Source of the DNA: Dipteris shenzhenensis
Lineage: Eukaryota; Polypodiophyta; Polypodiopsida; Gleicheniales
Length of the DNA stretch: 64,000 bases
Strand: one strand, 5' to 3'
NCBI GenBank assembly: GCA_047967505.1
Contig: CM106540.1
A model generated the notes under the pieces. The model had not been told where the DNA came from and ran no database searches. It saw only the letters and a list, made by a program, of their open reading frames with translations. Each line of letters starts with the position of its first letter. Positions within the stretch are counted from its first letter, which is position 1. Of this stretch, positions 7,987-18,589 are shown piece after piece. Position numbers and translations under genes: made by a program.

Positions 7987-10743
7987 TTAACATGCATCAT
8001 TCCACCTGCCAGCACTTGCATAGATATTTTCCATGAGCGCATACGAAGCAGCAGATCCTGGATTCATTTGGACGAGTTGCTTAAAGCATTTCAGTCCTAC
8101 TGCTTCTTCCCCATATGTTTTGCAGGCACTTAGCAAAGCTGTCAACATTCCTTCAGACAGAGGACACTGCATGGTTTCAAGTAATCTGTCTGCCTCATGC
8201 AAATGTCCTGATCGAGCCAGAAGATCAACCATACAAGTATAGTGATCTATTGTTGGTGCAATACCATATTCTTCTCTCATCGCCTTGAAATACTCCTGGC
8301 CCTTGAATAACAGGTTGGTGTGGCTGCATGCAGTCAAAAGACACGTGAATGTAATAGCATCTGGCTTAACACCCTCTTCTTGCATGTCCTCGAAAAACTG
8401 TACAGCTATGTCACCCTCATTAATCATGCCATATCCCTTTATCATTGCACTCCATGACAAAGCGTCTTGAACTGGCAGATCATCAAATACTTCCCCTGCC
8501 TCTGAAAGTGAGCCACATTTGGCATACATGTCGACCAAAGCATCGCTGAGAAAAGGATCACTTTCAAATCCTCTTCGGGCAATCTCACTGTGTATTTCTC
8601 GGCCCTTGCCCAAGGCTCCTATGCTGCCACAAGCTTTTAAGGTGCAAGAATAAGTAACAATATTTGGACAAGCACCCTCTACTTGCATCTGTTCGAAACA
8701 ATGCAGCGCTTCCTGACCTGATCCATGTTCAGCAAATCCTGCAATAAGTGCAGTCCATGACACAACATCTTGAACAGGCAGCTTGGTAAAGGCTTCCCAG
8801 GCCTCCGACAGTGCACCACATTTGGCATACATGTCTACCAAACTGCTGCCGACAAGAATTTCTCTTTCAAATCTCTTTTGGGTGATGAGAGCATGTACTT
8901 TCCGTCCCTTCTCTAGGGCCCCTATGCTGCCACAAGCTTTCAAGAGGCAAATGAATGTGGCAACATCTGGAGGGATGCCTTCCAGTTGCATCTGGTCAAA
9001 ACACATCAGTGCATCCTGACCATGCCCATGTTCAGCGTATCCTGCAATTAGAGTGTCCCACAACACAACATCTCGAACTGGCAGCTGGTCAAAGACTTCC
9101 CGTGCCTCTGAAAGTGAGCCACATTTGGCATACATATCGACCAAAGTGCTGCCAACAAGAATATCTATTTCAAATCCTTTTTGTGTGAACTCCTTGTGTA
9201 GTGCTTGCCCCTTGCCCAGGGCTCCTATGCTGCCACAAGCTTTCAAAGCGTAAATGTATGTGATAGCATCTGGAGAGATACCCTCCAGTTGCATTTGTTG
9301 GAAACATTCCAATGCTTCCTGACCAGGTCCGTATTCAGCATATCCTGCAATTAGTGTGGCCCATGACACAACATCTCGAACTCGCAGCTTGTCGAAGACT
9401 TCCCATGCCTCCGAAAGTGAGCCACACTTGGCATACAGATCCACCAAAGTGTTGCCAACAAAATGATCTTGTTCAAATCCCTTTTGGGTAATCTCAGCAT
9501 GTATTTCTCGCCCCTTGCCTATGGCTCCTATGCCGGCACAAGCTTTCAAAATGCATACAAAAGTAGCAGCATTCAAAGAGAAGCCTTGCAATTGCATCTG
9601 TTCATAACGTTGCAATGCGTCCCGTTCATGCCCATGTTCAGCATATCCTGCAATTAATGCAGTCCATGATATAACATCTCGAACTGGCAGCTTGTCAAAG
9701 ACTTCCTGTGCCTCTGAAAGTGAGCCACATTTGGCATACATATCGACCAAAGTGTTGCCAACAAAACGGTCTATTTCAAATCCCTTATGTGTGATCTCAC
9801 TGTGTGTATGTCTTCCTTCACTTATGGCCCCTATGTTGCTGCAAGCTTTCAAGATATAAACAAACACGACAGCGTCCGGAAAGATGCCCTCCAATTGCAT
9901 CTGCTCAAAACATTTCAGAGCTTCCTGACCAGGTCCATGTTCTGCATATCCTGCAATTAGTGAGGCCCATGACACAACATCTCGAACTGGCAGCTTATCA
10001 AAGACTTCTCGTGCTTTAGCGACTGACCTACATTTGGCATACATGTCAACCAAATTGCTACCAACAAAAAGCTCTATTTCAAACCCCTTTCGCGCAATCT
10101 CAACATGAATTTCTCGGCCTCTTTCCACATCTTTCAGCCTGGCACAAGCTTTTAGTAGGGCCATAAGTGTATACCTGCTAGGATGTACATCATCCTCTTG
10201 CATTTTCTGATACAGACTGAGAGCATGCTGTGTTTCCCCACAGTGAATGTATCCTAAAATCATGGAAGTCCATGAATGCTCATTCGCATAAACCAACCTG
10301 TTGAAGACGTCCTGAGCATCAGGCACGCTTCCACATTCCACAAACATTGGCACAATATAATTTCCAATAGCCCTATGAGCTTCCAACTCATTATTGCAAA
10401 TATGGACATGGACTCGCTTGGCATACGCTAGATCTTTCTTTCTCCTGCACTTCTGCATGATGCAGATAAAGTCCTCAACCGAAGGCACCTCAGTCATCTG
10501 GTCCAAATTACTGAGTAACTCCTCTAAACTCATCAGCATCTCCCATCCACTGCAGTCATGTCGCTGTTGTACCCCAACTTGTACTACAGACCTAAAGCTG
10601 GCCTTGTACATGTGCTCCAGCCATAACGGATCCGTGAAGCCAGGGTTTGCAGGCTTAAAGCACGCCTGCTCTTGTTTGGCACGCAGTTTGGCCCCGTTAA
10701 CGCCATCGCTTGCCCACCTCTGAGCCTCTTTTCTCTGAAGCAT
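7987..10743 (-). CDS. PLS-class pentatricopeptide repeat (PPR) protein
   Basis: A 918-residue intronless PPR protein. PPR proteins of this class bind organelle RNA in mitochondria or plastids, one base per repeat, and typically direct editing or processing. After about 90 non-repeat residues, seven P-L-S triplets follow, recognisable by the motif (M/L)YAKCGSLSEAREVF with VRDVVSWTALIAGYAEHG; six carry YAKC and the first is diverged (MFVECGSV). Each triplet is about 101 residues. The C-terminus has an E1-like region (LLSACKTYGEEAVGLKCF, then MENIYASAGRWNDAC) and stops there, without a full E2/E+ or DYW domain. The start is the first ATG after an in-frame TAG 12 codons upstream. No convincing transit peptide can be read by eye. 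The frame is uninterrupted over 2.7 kb, so it is probably functional. RNA target unknown. Confidence 0.9.
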   Translation of the reverse strand: MLQRKEAQRWASDGVNGAKLRAKQEQACFKPANPGFTDPLWLEHMYKASFRSVVQVGVQQRHDCSGWEMLMSLEELLSNLDQMTEVPSVEDFICIMQKCRRKKDLAYAKRVHVHICNNELEAHRAIGNYIVPMFVECGSVPDAQDVFNRLVYANEHSWTSMILGYIHCGETQHALSLYQKMQEDDVHPSRYTLMALLKACARLKDVERGREIHVEIARKGFEIELFVGSNLVDMYAKCRSVAKAREVFDKLPVRDVVSWASLIAGYAEHGPGQEALKCFEQMQLEGIFPDAVVFVYILKACSNIGAISEGRHTHSEITHKGFEIDRFVGNTLVDMYAKCGSLSEAQEVFDKLPVRDVISWTALIAGYAEHGHERDALQRYEQMQLQGFSLNAATFVCILKACAGIGAIGKGREIHAEITQKGFEQDHFVGNTLVDLYAKCGSLSEAWEVFDKLRVRDVVSWATLIAGYAEYGPGQEALECFQQMQLEGISPDAITYIYALKACGSIGALGKGQALHKEFTQKGFEIDILVGSTLVDMYAKCGSLSEAREVFDQLPVRDVVLWDTLIAGYAEHGHGQDALMCFDQMQLEGIPPDVATFICLLKACGSIGALEKGRKVHALITQKRFEREILVGSSLVDMYAKCGALSEAWEAFTKLPVQDVVSWTALIAGFAEHGSGQEALHCFEQMQVEGACPNIVTYSCTLKACGSIGALGKGREIHSEIARRGFESDPFLSDALVDMYAKCGSLSEAGEVFDDLPVQDALSWSAMIKGYGMINEGDIAVQFFEDMQEEGVKPDAITFTCLLTACSHTNLLFKGQEYFKAMREEYGIAPTIDHYTCMVDLLARSGHLHEADRLLETMQCPLSEGMLTALLSACKTYGEEAVGLKCFKQLVQMNPGSAASYALMENIYASAGRWNDAC

Positions 10744-12089
10744 GTCTATGAAGGAGCCTGGGTTTTTCTGCAGATCGACCTACGTAAAACCTGTAGTTTG
10801 TGTGTTTATGTGTCCAAAACCATCGGTCGCTTACTTTGTTCTTTCTGTTATTCCGCCCTTGGAAAGCATCCTTGACTTCCTCCTGCCACAAAAGCTCTGT
10901 ACATAACCTCGGCTCGCTATCTGCAAGCATGACCACCAATATTGCAGTGCTCGAGACTGAAATTTGATGAAGAAACGAACAACATCTGTGCCCAAAAATA
11001 GCAAAGTAGCAACCTGCCCTGAAACTTTCAGAGGCAGTTTGAAAAGGGTCAGCCGAAAAATCGTGCACCATGTGCAGCTGAGCACCGTTTTGAGGATGAG
11101 AAACCTGGCTTGCAACAAATTCAGCCCCGCAAGCAAGACCTGTGGACGGGAGATGATAGCGAGGAGGCATTCTGAGGCCATCATCGTGAGAGAGATAAAC
11201 CTCTGCTAGTGTCAAGGTTGGGGTAGCTCCAGGAGACACCATGGCTCCATGGAAGACAATCAGTGCAAGGAAGATAGTATTTACCGGCAAGGAATCTTCT
11301 AGATTCCGGTGGCCATCCAAGGGCCGGACAACACTTCGCGATGTCCGGGCCTCGATAATGTCGAAGTGGAAAGCGTTGCGCTGCAGTGGGACGGCAATTG
11401 GGCCGACCATCAAAGTTTGTTGGCCTACTCATTTTTAGCACTATGTTTACACACCGAGCGCTGCCCAAGTTGACGAAGGGGCATCCATGTACGTTGTGTC
11501 CGTGTGACGTCACGGGGAAAAAAAGCGTGCCCATTGTCTTAGGCAGGCACCTGCCCATCCTCTGACAAGAGGAATCGAACATGCAACATCCAATCAGAAA
11601 TCTCTCAGCCTTGTGCTTCTATCCTTACTCAGAGGAAGTAGGCGAACAATCCATTTGGAATAGAAATGGATGCATGTTTGCCATGTTTGGCGTGTTCACG
11701 TGCTTGTGTGATAGATGGAGCACTTTTTCGTTTTTATCTTGTCCGATTAGTGTGTAATTCACAAACTACCCATGCCCACCAAAGCACGGGGCCGTATGTA
11801 ACCGCTTTAAGGAACTGGTAATAGAAATATTTCGAGTTTCTCTTAGTTTCGTCGGATGCTTTGATTTTCTCAAAATACCTTGTGCCTAGGCTTTAAGGGT
11901 AGTCTCCCTTTGTCACATAGTCTCTTCAGAAAAAGGGAGTACCCCTTGTTCTATCAAAGTCATCAGTTGCACTTTGAGTGAGAAGTTTCCCACCATCAAA
12001 ACTTAAGCAAAAAGGTAATGAACTATGTTTGTGGTCTTCAAGAGATTCAGTGTGTTCGTGGGCCAGTGACATCCAATCGTCATTTAATG
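10744..12089. other. Upstream region of the PPR gene
   Basis: Expected to contain the promoter and 5' leader of the minus-strand PPR gene. An overlapping minus-strand frame (10697-11413) has no recognisable domain and is out of frame with the PPR gene, so I treat it as leader or chance. Beyond about 11600 nothing is recognised until the gypsy scrap. Confidence 0.4.
11504..11513. promoter_or_regulatory. 10-bp palindrome with TGACGTCA core
   Basis: GTGACGTCAC is a perfect palindrome containing TGACGTCA, a strong bZIP (TGA/C-box) site in plants. It lies about 760 bp upstream of the PPR start codon. Regulatory use is inferred only. Confidence 0.3.
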
Positions 12090-12490
12090 GGAATAGCCCA
12101 AGCAAGAAAGACTTAATGCGTTCAATGTGAACTGGTTCTTCTCACTGGGGAACACCTCTACCAAAAGGTAGCAAAAAACATCCTACTTGATATGGTCCGA
12201 TCCATTTTGGCAATAATGTTTTTGTCTGTCCTTTTTTCAGAGAGGAGAACGACCATGACTAAATCAATTACATGATATTGGATGATTCTGAGCCTATTGT
12301 CATAAGCTCATTTTCTACGAGCCTGTACTTTTCTACAAGGCTCTATTGCATTCTATCTCATGAACACCAAAGTGGCCCACAGTACTACATCATGATTCTT
12401 GATATGTTATATGTCAATTCTCTATAGGGAAGGCTGAGTGGTTGACCAAATAGCGACTCAAATGGGCTCAAGCCTATAAGATCTTGAAGC
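12090..12490 (-). pseudogene. Ty3/gypsy integrase C-terminal scrap
   Basis: On the minus strand a passage near 12425-12480 reads like the integrase segment GLSPFESLFGQP, and about 12150-12250 reads KTLLPKWIGPYQV, the usual post-core integrase motif. Frames are broken between them. Upstream pol domains are not visible, so this is a short isolated fragment. Confidence 0.5.
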
Positions 12491-12822
12491 AATGTATTAT
12501 GTACCAAGACCATGGTATAAGTGTGAAAACCAGAGGGGCATGCATTAATGGGATTAAAAGGGCTAGGTTCTAGGGGAATTCCTAGGCCTAGGCATTAATC
12601 AAAGGGTGCAAATGGAAGTCTCGTGAGAGGGCCTTAGTTAAAAAGATCCATTTAAGGGCACATGGCACCATGTAAAGAGAACCCAAATGGTAAGCATTGG
12701 GCTTAGGGGTGGGTTCTAGAAATAGAGCTCGAGTAAGAACCCATGAGAGGGCTAGAACGGGAGCCCTCTAAATTTTTTGTCTTACACTGGTATCATAGCT
12801 CTACGGTCTCGTTGCCTGCTAC
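12491..12822. other. Unassigned
   Basis: No recognisable feature. Confidence 0.3.
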
Positions 12823-13404
12823 CTCTCACAACCTACCGCTCATCCTTGGCTTGCTACTTTCACCTCCCATAGGCAAAAGCGCTTCTACTTCCAGCTCATC
12901 ATTACACTACAACCATGGATGTTTTTTTCAAGTTAGTTTCGTTAAGAAGCTAAAATTTTATATTGGTGTTTAAAGTTTGTATGCCCTAATAAAAATAAAT
13001 GTTTTATGCCAAAATAAATTAAAGTTTCGCTATAGGATTTACATTTTTCCTTCAAAATTCAAAAGAAAATATATAAAAAAGTACTACATTCTACCAATAT
13101 TGTGAAACTTAAAAAAATGAGCTTGAAAACTTTTGCCAAGATTTTATATTAAGATATAAGCATAGCTTTGATAAAAACATCCCTGACTACAACAGCTCCA
13201 TTTTCACGTTCCAACCCACATTTTTGGCTATGTGCCTTCAGTTTGCTAGCCCTTTTAGCCCTCTCACAACCTACCGCTCATCCTTGGCTTGCTACTTTCA
13301 TCTCCCATAGGCAAAAGCGCTTCTACTTCCAGCTCATCATTGCACTACAACAGCTCGGTTTTCAAGTTCCAACCCACATTTTTGGCTGTGCCCCTTCAGT
13401 TTGC
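12823..13404. repeat. Two copies of a ~158-bp unit, first one interrupted by a MITE
   Basis: The block from CTCTCACAACCTACCGCTC through CACTACAAC occurs at 12823-12913 and 13260-13351 with only a few differences. The block that follows it (AGCTC..TTTTCA..GTTCCAACCCAC to TTTGCTAGCCC) occurs at 13194-13259 and 13352-13404. The original tandem copies were 158 bp apart; the first is split by the insertion at 12914-13185. Confidence 0.85.
12914..13185. mobile_element. Non-autonomous hAT-type MITE, 272 bp
   Basis: An AT-rich insertion flanked by the 8-bp direct repeat ACTACAAC (12906-12913 and 13186-13193), the target-duplication length of hAT transposons. Its ends form terminal inverted repeats: the left end CATGGATGTTTTTTTCAA matches the reverse-complemented right end CAGGGATGTTTTTATCAA at 16 of 18 positions, and CAGGGATG fits hAT ends. 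No coding frame is present, so it must have been mobilised by a transposase encoded elsewhere. The uninterrupted site survives in the neighbouring duplicate near 13343-13354. Confidence 0.85.
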
Positions 13405-13902
13405 TAGCCCTTAGCCCACAGCTTTTTGGAATCAGCCTCTAGTAATAAAAAACTACCTCTAGCAACAACACCCGGTTTGTGGAAGTCATCGCCCAGCTTT
13501 AGGAAGCAAAAATGACTTGTAAAATATTCTCTTTATTGCCCCATGCGCTCAAAAGTAGGTTGCTCCCAAGGGGCTAAATTCAAGCAAAAGCAACGCTATG
13601 TACTCCATTGGCCACCTTTTGGAGCCTATTTGGCAACCTGTTTGCTTCCCATATGGTTGCACACTGTAAAAAACGACCTATGGTAGACATTTTTTCTGCC
13701 TGTGAGCACTCTTTTCGAGCTGTATGGTATCATACAGAAGAAAATCAACATGGTTGCTTGAAATAACGTCAGGAGGAAATGACTTATTGTAGCTATCATC
13801 CACCCTCAAAAGGAAGTCACCTAGCTTGGGAGAGCCCGTAATTGCCTTGTTTCATTACAGCTCAACCCTTAGAGGTTCTCGAGAAGCAAATAGTTATGAG
13901 CT
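13405..13902. other. Unassigned
   Basis: No recognisable feature. Confidence 0.3.
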
Positions 13903-15440
13903 TTGTTGAATTATGTTGGAGAGGAGGCGAGGAATGTGCTTCAAACTATAGAGTGGGTCGACTCCACAGCTGAACTTCAAGACCTCAAACGAATAGCAAG
14001 GAAGTGGATATCGCATTGTTCTTTCTTAGATAATCTTTTTGCTTTACAATTTTTGGAAAAAACTCATTTTATGAATATTTGTTTGAAGAGAGAAAGATCA
14101 ATCCACCATAATCACTTCAAAAAAGCCCCTAGTTACATAATGCACTTTGCGAACAAAACAGCGCCCCAAAGTGCGTGTCAGCCAATTTCCAACATCTGCT
14201 GCAACTGGCATCCTTCCTGGAAAAAATATAATAACTGCATGCTTGGCAACCTCGAGTGGGATGATCAACCTGAAGAAGGTACCCATACCAATGATGACTC
14301 AGATTTTCCTTGCAACCTTGAAACTAAGGCTGAGAATGCTAAAATTGAAGATCAAATCTTTGATAATGACTTAGCCATTCTACATGCCATAATGACAGTT
14401 GAGCTCCCCAAATTTGAACCTCCAAAGTTGAATAATAGTACAAGATGCTACAAGAAAGCTGAAGGAGGAAATCACAGAAAAGCCAAGGCCGAACACTTTA
14501 ATGAATTCGAACAAGTCCAAACAAGGATCATCAAATTGTATCTTGTGAAGCCAGCTCCCTCAAAATGTACCTTGGTATTCACCAGTATTATTGGTAAAGA
14601 AAAAGGATGGTACTATGCATCTATGCATAGATTACAGAGCTTTAAACAAAATCATAATAAAAAATAAATATTCTATGGGCTAAATATTTTCCTAAATATT
14701 ACCAAGCTTTAAACAAAATCATAATAAAAAATAAATATCCTATGGGCTAAATATTTTCCTAAATATACTTGCTGGTTTGAGATCTAGATATCACCAAGTA
14801 CACATTAGAGAAAAGTATGTGCTTAAGACATCATTTTGTATTACGTATGGGCATTATCAATTTAGAGTGATGCCATTTGGTTTAACCAACACTCTACAAC
14901 ATTTATAACGCTTATGAGTAGGTTTTAAGGCCATATTTAGGAAATTTTTCCATAGCTAGATGATACTCTTAGATGATATCCTTATCCATAGTAAAATTAG
15001 GAAAAAGCATATGGAACTTTTGAGAAAGTGTTCCAATTGCTTAGAGGAAAGTCTCTTTTTGCTAAAGGATCTAAGTGCTAATTCTTTGCAAAACAAGTAC
15101 GATACTTGGGACATATTATATCCCAAGAAGGGATTTGTATGGATCCCAAAAATGCAAGAGCCATGTTGGAATGGTCGCATCCTACTGAGGTTAGGAGATG
15201 ATGAGAATCTCATTGTAAATGAAGTCCTAGTTGAACTTAGTGAACCTGTATCTTTACCACAAAATTAGATAGACAAGAAAAAAAAACAAGGCATACAATA
15301 TATAAACAAGGTCTGGTAAAGTGGAAGGATAAACCTGAAGAGAGTTCAAAATGGGAAAGGGTAAGCAATGTGGTTGGCCAAATTTTGAATAATAGTAATA
15401 ATGAGAGGGTCTTGCGACTAAAGAGTATGGATATCTTCTA
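13903..15440 (+). pseudogene. Ty3/gypsy chromovirus remnant (RT plus chromodomain)
   Basis: An open frame 13903-14667 has an unrecognised N-terminal part and ends in a reverse-transcriptase-like segment (about 14530-14667). RT homology continues in broken frames: 14775-14910 reads as the RT palm (SRYHQVHIREK, then YGHYQFRVMPFGLTN). 14960-15150 carries LLDDILIHSKIRKKHMELL, where the catalytic DD pair is kept. At 15313-15440 a chromodomain-like segment (LVKWKDKPEESSKWERV) follows directly. RNase H and integrase are absent between RT and chromodomain, so the copy has a large internal deletion. The chromodomain marks a chromovirus, a group that integrates by recognising chromatin. Non-functional. 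Confidence 0.65.
14638..14767. repeat. 67-bp tandem duplication inside the chromovirus RT
   Basis: A 67-bp unit starting AGCTTTAAACAAAATC occurs at 14638 and again at 14705, nearly identical. It duplicates the end of the RT segment and introduces stops. Confidence 0.85.
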
Positions 15441-15838
15441 GAGAAAAAAAAATAAGGTGTGGGTTTAGGACAAGGGAGGGAAGCATGACTATCTATATGA
15501 GGTATATTGCGGCTAGAGGATTCATGCAAAACAATTGCTACCTTCTGCCACCACAACATAGAATTTTCCAAATCAATAAATGATAGAGAAATCATAATGT
15601 TGCATCATCAAAATGCATAGACCTAACTGATGGCATAGCTGACCATTCAATTGCTTCTTTTCCATAGGATTGGTTACAGCATTATGATCTATTTAAATCA
15701 AGAAGTGAGATCCATGTACATAGGTGTGAGATTTTTGAAATGCCCATATCACTCTTAGACATTTCTAGCTCAGTTGTAGTATAATTATTATTTTTGGACA
15801 ATGGTTTACTAATCTAATAAATTGATCACGCCAAGATA
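15441..15838. other. Unassigned
   Basis: No gene recognised. Confidence 0.3.
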
Positions 15839-16062
15839 GGTTTTTATCCTACCATAAAAGAATCGCTCCCAATAATCTGATGCATCTACGTAGATCATAA
15901 AAGTCTTGAATTATTTTGAATGTATGACAATTGCTCCTAGGGCAGTCACCTGGGGTTTTTATCCTACTGCAAAAGAATCACTCCCAATAATCTAATGCAT
16001 CTATGTAGATCATAAAAGTCTTGAATTATTTTGAATGTATGAGATTCTACCTACGGTAGTCA
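15839..16062. repeat. 115-bp tandem duplication
   Basis: Unit beginning GGTTTTTATCCTAC occurs at 15839 and 15954 with few differences; shared blocks include ATGCATCTA.GTAGATCATAAAAGTC. Non-coding. Confidence 0.85.
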
Positions 16063-16529
16063 CTCTCCAAAAACCCATAAAACATGTGCAAGCAAGCACA
16101 TATTTAAAACCTTGAATTTTTGGCATAATTGTTTGCCCCTCTTCTATGTGTGCACATAATTTTCAATTTAAAATCTCCCTCCGTACATGTACATACCATA
16201 GTTATATTCGATAAGTATTTTTCAAACCCCTCTTATTTGTAAATGTGATGTAAGTCCCCCAAAATTAAAAGAGCCTAGGCTTCCATTAACAAACCTACTA
16301 AATTTAATGTTTACTATGTGACTACTGACTCAAACTGCTTCTCTTTTCAATATCTAATGTATGTTTTTGAATTCTACTAACATTCTTGTGTCCAAAAAAA
16401 TTATACTCTTGTCTAAAATAGCATACGAATTAGCAAATAGAGAGAGTAGCCAAACTAGGTTTGAATTGAGTATCAAAACTTGTAATTCCCATAAACTTGT
16501 GAAATTGCTTTGACTTCATTGCAAAATGA

Positions 16530-16875
16530 AAATTTGAGAGTGCTTCCACTTTCTATGGATTTGGTTTGATCCCATTTGAAGAAATGATGAACCAAAGGTA
16601 ACTTGAGCTCTATTTGGATCTAATGACACTTCTTAGCATTCAACTTCAAATTGTAGCTTCTTGAGTATAGAAAGATGTTCTTCTATACAATGCGTATCGA
16701 GATAGATTAGAACTTTGCTTTGAATTGTAAGATCATGAAAAATGAATTCATTAATCTTTATTGGAGCATTCAACATTCTAAATTGCCATGACATTGAACT
16801 CATACTGACCAAAGGGTGCATGAAAAGCAATTTTCTCTTTATCTTCTTCTTTGATTGAATTTGCCTTTTATCGAT
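16530..16875 (-). pseudogene. Ty3/gypsy reverse transcriptase scrap
   Basis: On the minus strand the segment 16875-16800 reads KEEDKEKIAFHAPFGQYEF, the classic RT fingers/palm boundary. The frame 16830-16633 continues with IFHDLTIQSKVLIYLDTHC and EEHLSILKKL, where the catalytic pair YLDD has become YLDT. Downstream, weaker matches continue to about 16530. It lies opposite in orientation to the chromovirus remnant on its left. Confidence 0.6.
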
Positions 16876-16930
16876 ATTTCAAGTCGTGTAGTATAATATT
16901 TTGCTTTTTTTAAAGAATCCAAAACATCAT

Positions 16931-17924
16931 CTGTTAACGTTCTGGGTGGCCGTGAGGGCTAGAGGCATAGTCTAGAGCAATGAAGATGAGATCATTGGGA
17001 TGTGGAATAGCGGAAATTTTCTGCTTGTAATATCTTGAGTTTGAAAGATAGTTTGATGGATCTATAGGGTAAAGATAGCCAAAATTCTCTCTACAGAATT
17101 TGGTCATACTTGCCAAATCATGATCTAGAGTGATAAAGAATTACACTTTTGTGTAGGCCACTTGCTTTACACTTTTGTGTAGATCACTTGCCATACACTT
17201 TTTTGTAGGTTACTTGCCTTACACTTTTGTGTAGTCATTTTTGTGTAGGACACTTTTATGTAGAAGAGAGAAAGGCTTACACAATTGTGTAAGGGTGGAA
17301 ACTCTAGAACATATATAAATATCTCTCAATGCAAAGAAGCTACCACTCTCTGGGATTCAGTGTTCAAGTTCACTTTTGTGTTCATATGCTTGACCTCCTC
17401 GCATCCATGATCCATAGTGTGCCTTTAGCATGCTCTTACCCTTACATTCCTCCTCCCATCTCCCCTCCTTCCACTACTCCTCCTCCTCCTCCTCCTTCCT
17501 TCCTCCTTCTCCTCCTCCCTTCTTGTCCCTCCTCCTCCTCCTCCTCCTTCCTCCCTCTAAACCCTTTACCCCGTGAACCCATGAAGGAGACTAGATATCC
17601 ACTCCTCAACCTTGAATTGTTTCTAAACCTTGGCACCCTAGTTAGCTTTCTCACCTCTACCCCCTTTTGCACTCTATAACCTCCTTTTAAATGCTTGAAC
17701 TCCCATGGAGATGAGAACCTCTATCAATCCTTGTGATGATTCCCTCTTTATCACCTAAGCACACACTAGAGGTGCTGCTTTCCATGCTTTAGCCTACACC
17801 TTTCACTAGAATACGACTCGAGTACCTATGCTACTCTATGAACACCTATACTACAATGACAAATGGCATGAATGTAGGTGACCAACACCCTTGGAACCTG
17901 AAAGTGAGAGGGATAGTGATAGCA
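16931..17924 (+). mobile_element. LTR of a Ty3/gypsy family (copy A)
   Basis: One of three dispersed copies of the same sequence in this window (others 18590-19315 and 34025-35041). Shared landmarks: about 30-bp units with TTACACTTTTGTGTAG (17143-17260), a TATA-like TATATAAAT (17312), a long CT tract (17450-17560), TGAAGGAGACTAG, and TTTATCACCTAAGC. A primer binding site lies 3 bp past the right end, so this is a 5' LTR. The left boundary is approximate. Confidence 0.7.
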
Positions 17925-17927
17925 GTT

Positions 17928-17944
17928 TGGCACCGTTGCCAGGG
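17928..17944 (+). other. Primer binding site, tRNA-Asp type
   Basis: TGGCACCGTTGCCAGGG differs at two positions from TGGCGCCGTTGCCGGGG, the complement of the plant tRNA-Asp 3' end used by Athila/Tat-type elements. It follows LTR copy A, which supports plus-strand orientation. No gag domain is recognisable after it. Confidence 0.65.
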
Positions 17945-18589
17945 ATGGTAGAACCTAAACCAAAAGGGAGCACGTGTGTGCATGTGCGAGAAATAATGCC
18001 CTTCAAAAAACCATCCAAGAGGAGTGTGAAAATGCTTTCAATTTGTGCAAAATTAGATTTTCATCTTAAATAATGGTGACTTGTGTAAGCACATTAACCC
18101 ACTAACTTGGGTTGCCAACTCCTTTAGTAAGAATACCCATAAAAATTTTGAGTATGAGATGAATTTAACAATTATATGCCATGAGTAAAAGTTAGTCAAA
18201 TTAGCATGACTGTGTTCTATAGTAAAAGATCTTCAAATATGTCTTTACACCTTGAAATTTGGGTAACACATGGAAAAGCTACATGATTTTGAAAGGAGTT
18301 GGGTATTCATATTTTAGTGTATTCTTTGTTTTAACCCCCCTCATCCAAAAGACCCCCCCCTTGTGTCTCACATATTATGAAAAATGCGTACAAATATTAA
18401 AATATTTCATATTTTTTGAAGCATAAACCCCATGCTTTATGGTAGGCAGAACTGGAGATTGTCATCATTTTTTTCCTTGCATATTTAAAACATGCAAAAA
18501 ATCCATGCATATTATATATAGACCTTGTCCTGCCATACCCTAGATTTTGGATGAGGGTAGTAACATAATATATTATTGAGTTGGTGCCC
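17945..18589. other. Retrotransposon leader, no domain recognised
   Basis: Between the primer binding site of copy A and copy B of the same LTR. AT-rich with no gag-like frame, so most of the element's interior has been lost. Confidence 0.35.

Noticed and set aside
10697-11413. 238-codon minus-strand frame overlapping the PPR start
   Set aside because: Out of frame with the PPR gene, no recognisable domain, and overlapped by other frames of similar length; treated as leader or chance.
11520-11640. tRNA-like B-box (minus strand TGTTCGATTCC)
   Set aside because: No matching D-arm, anticodon stem or acceptor pairing could be found; chance or an old fragment.
17329-17679. Pro/Ser-rich open frame in LTR copy A (and 18576-19022, 34496-34738 in B and C)
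   Set aside because: These arise from CTCCTC tracts within LTRs and differ in frame and length between copies.
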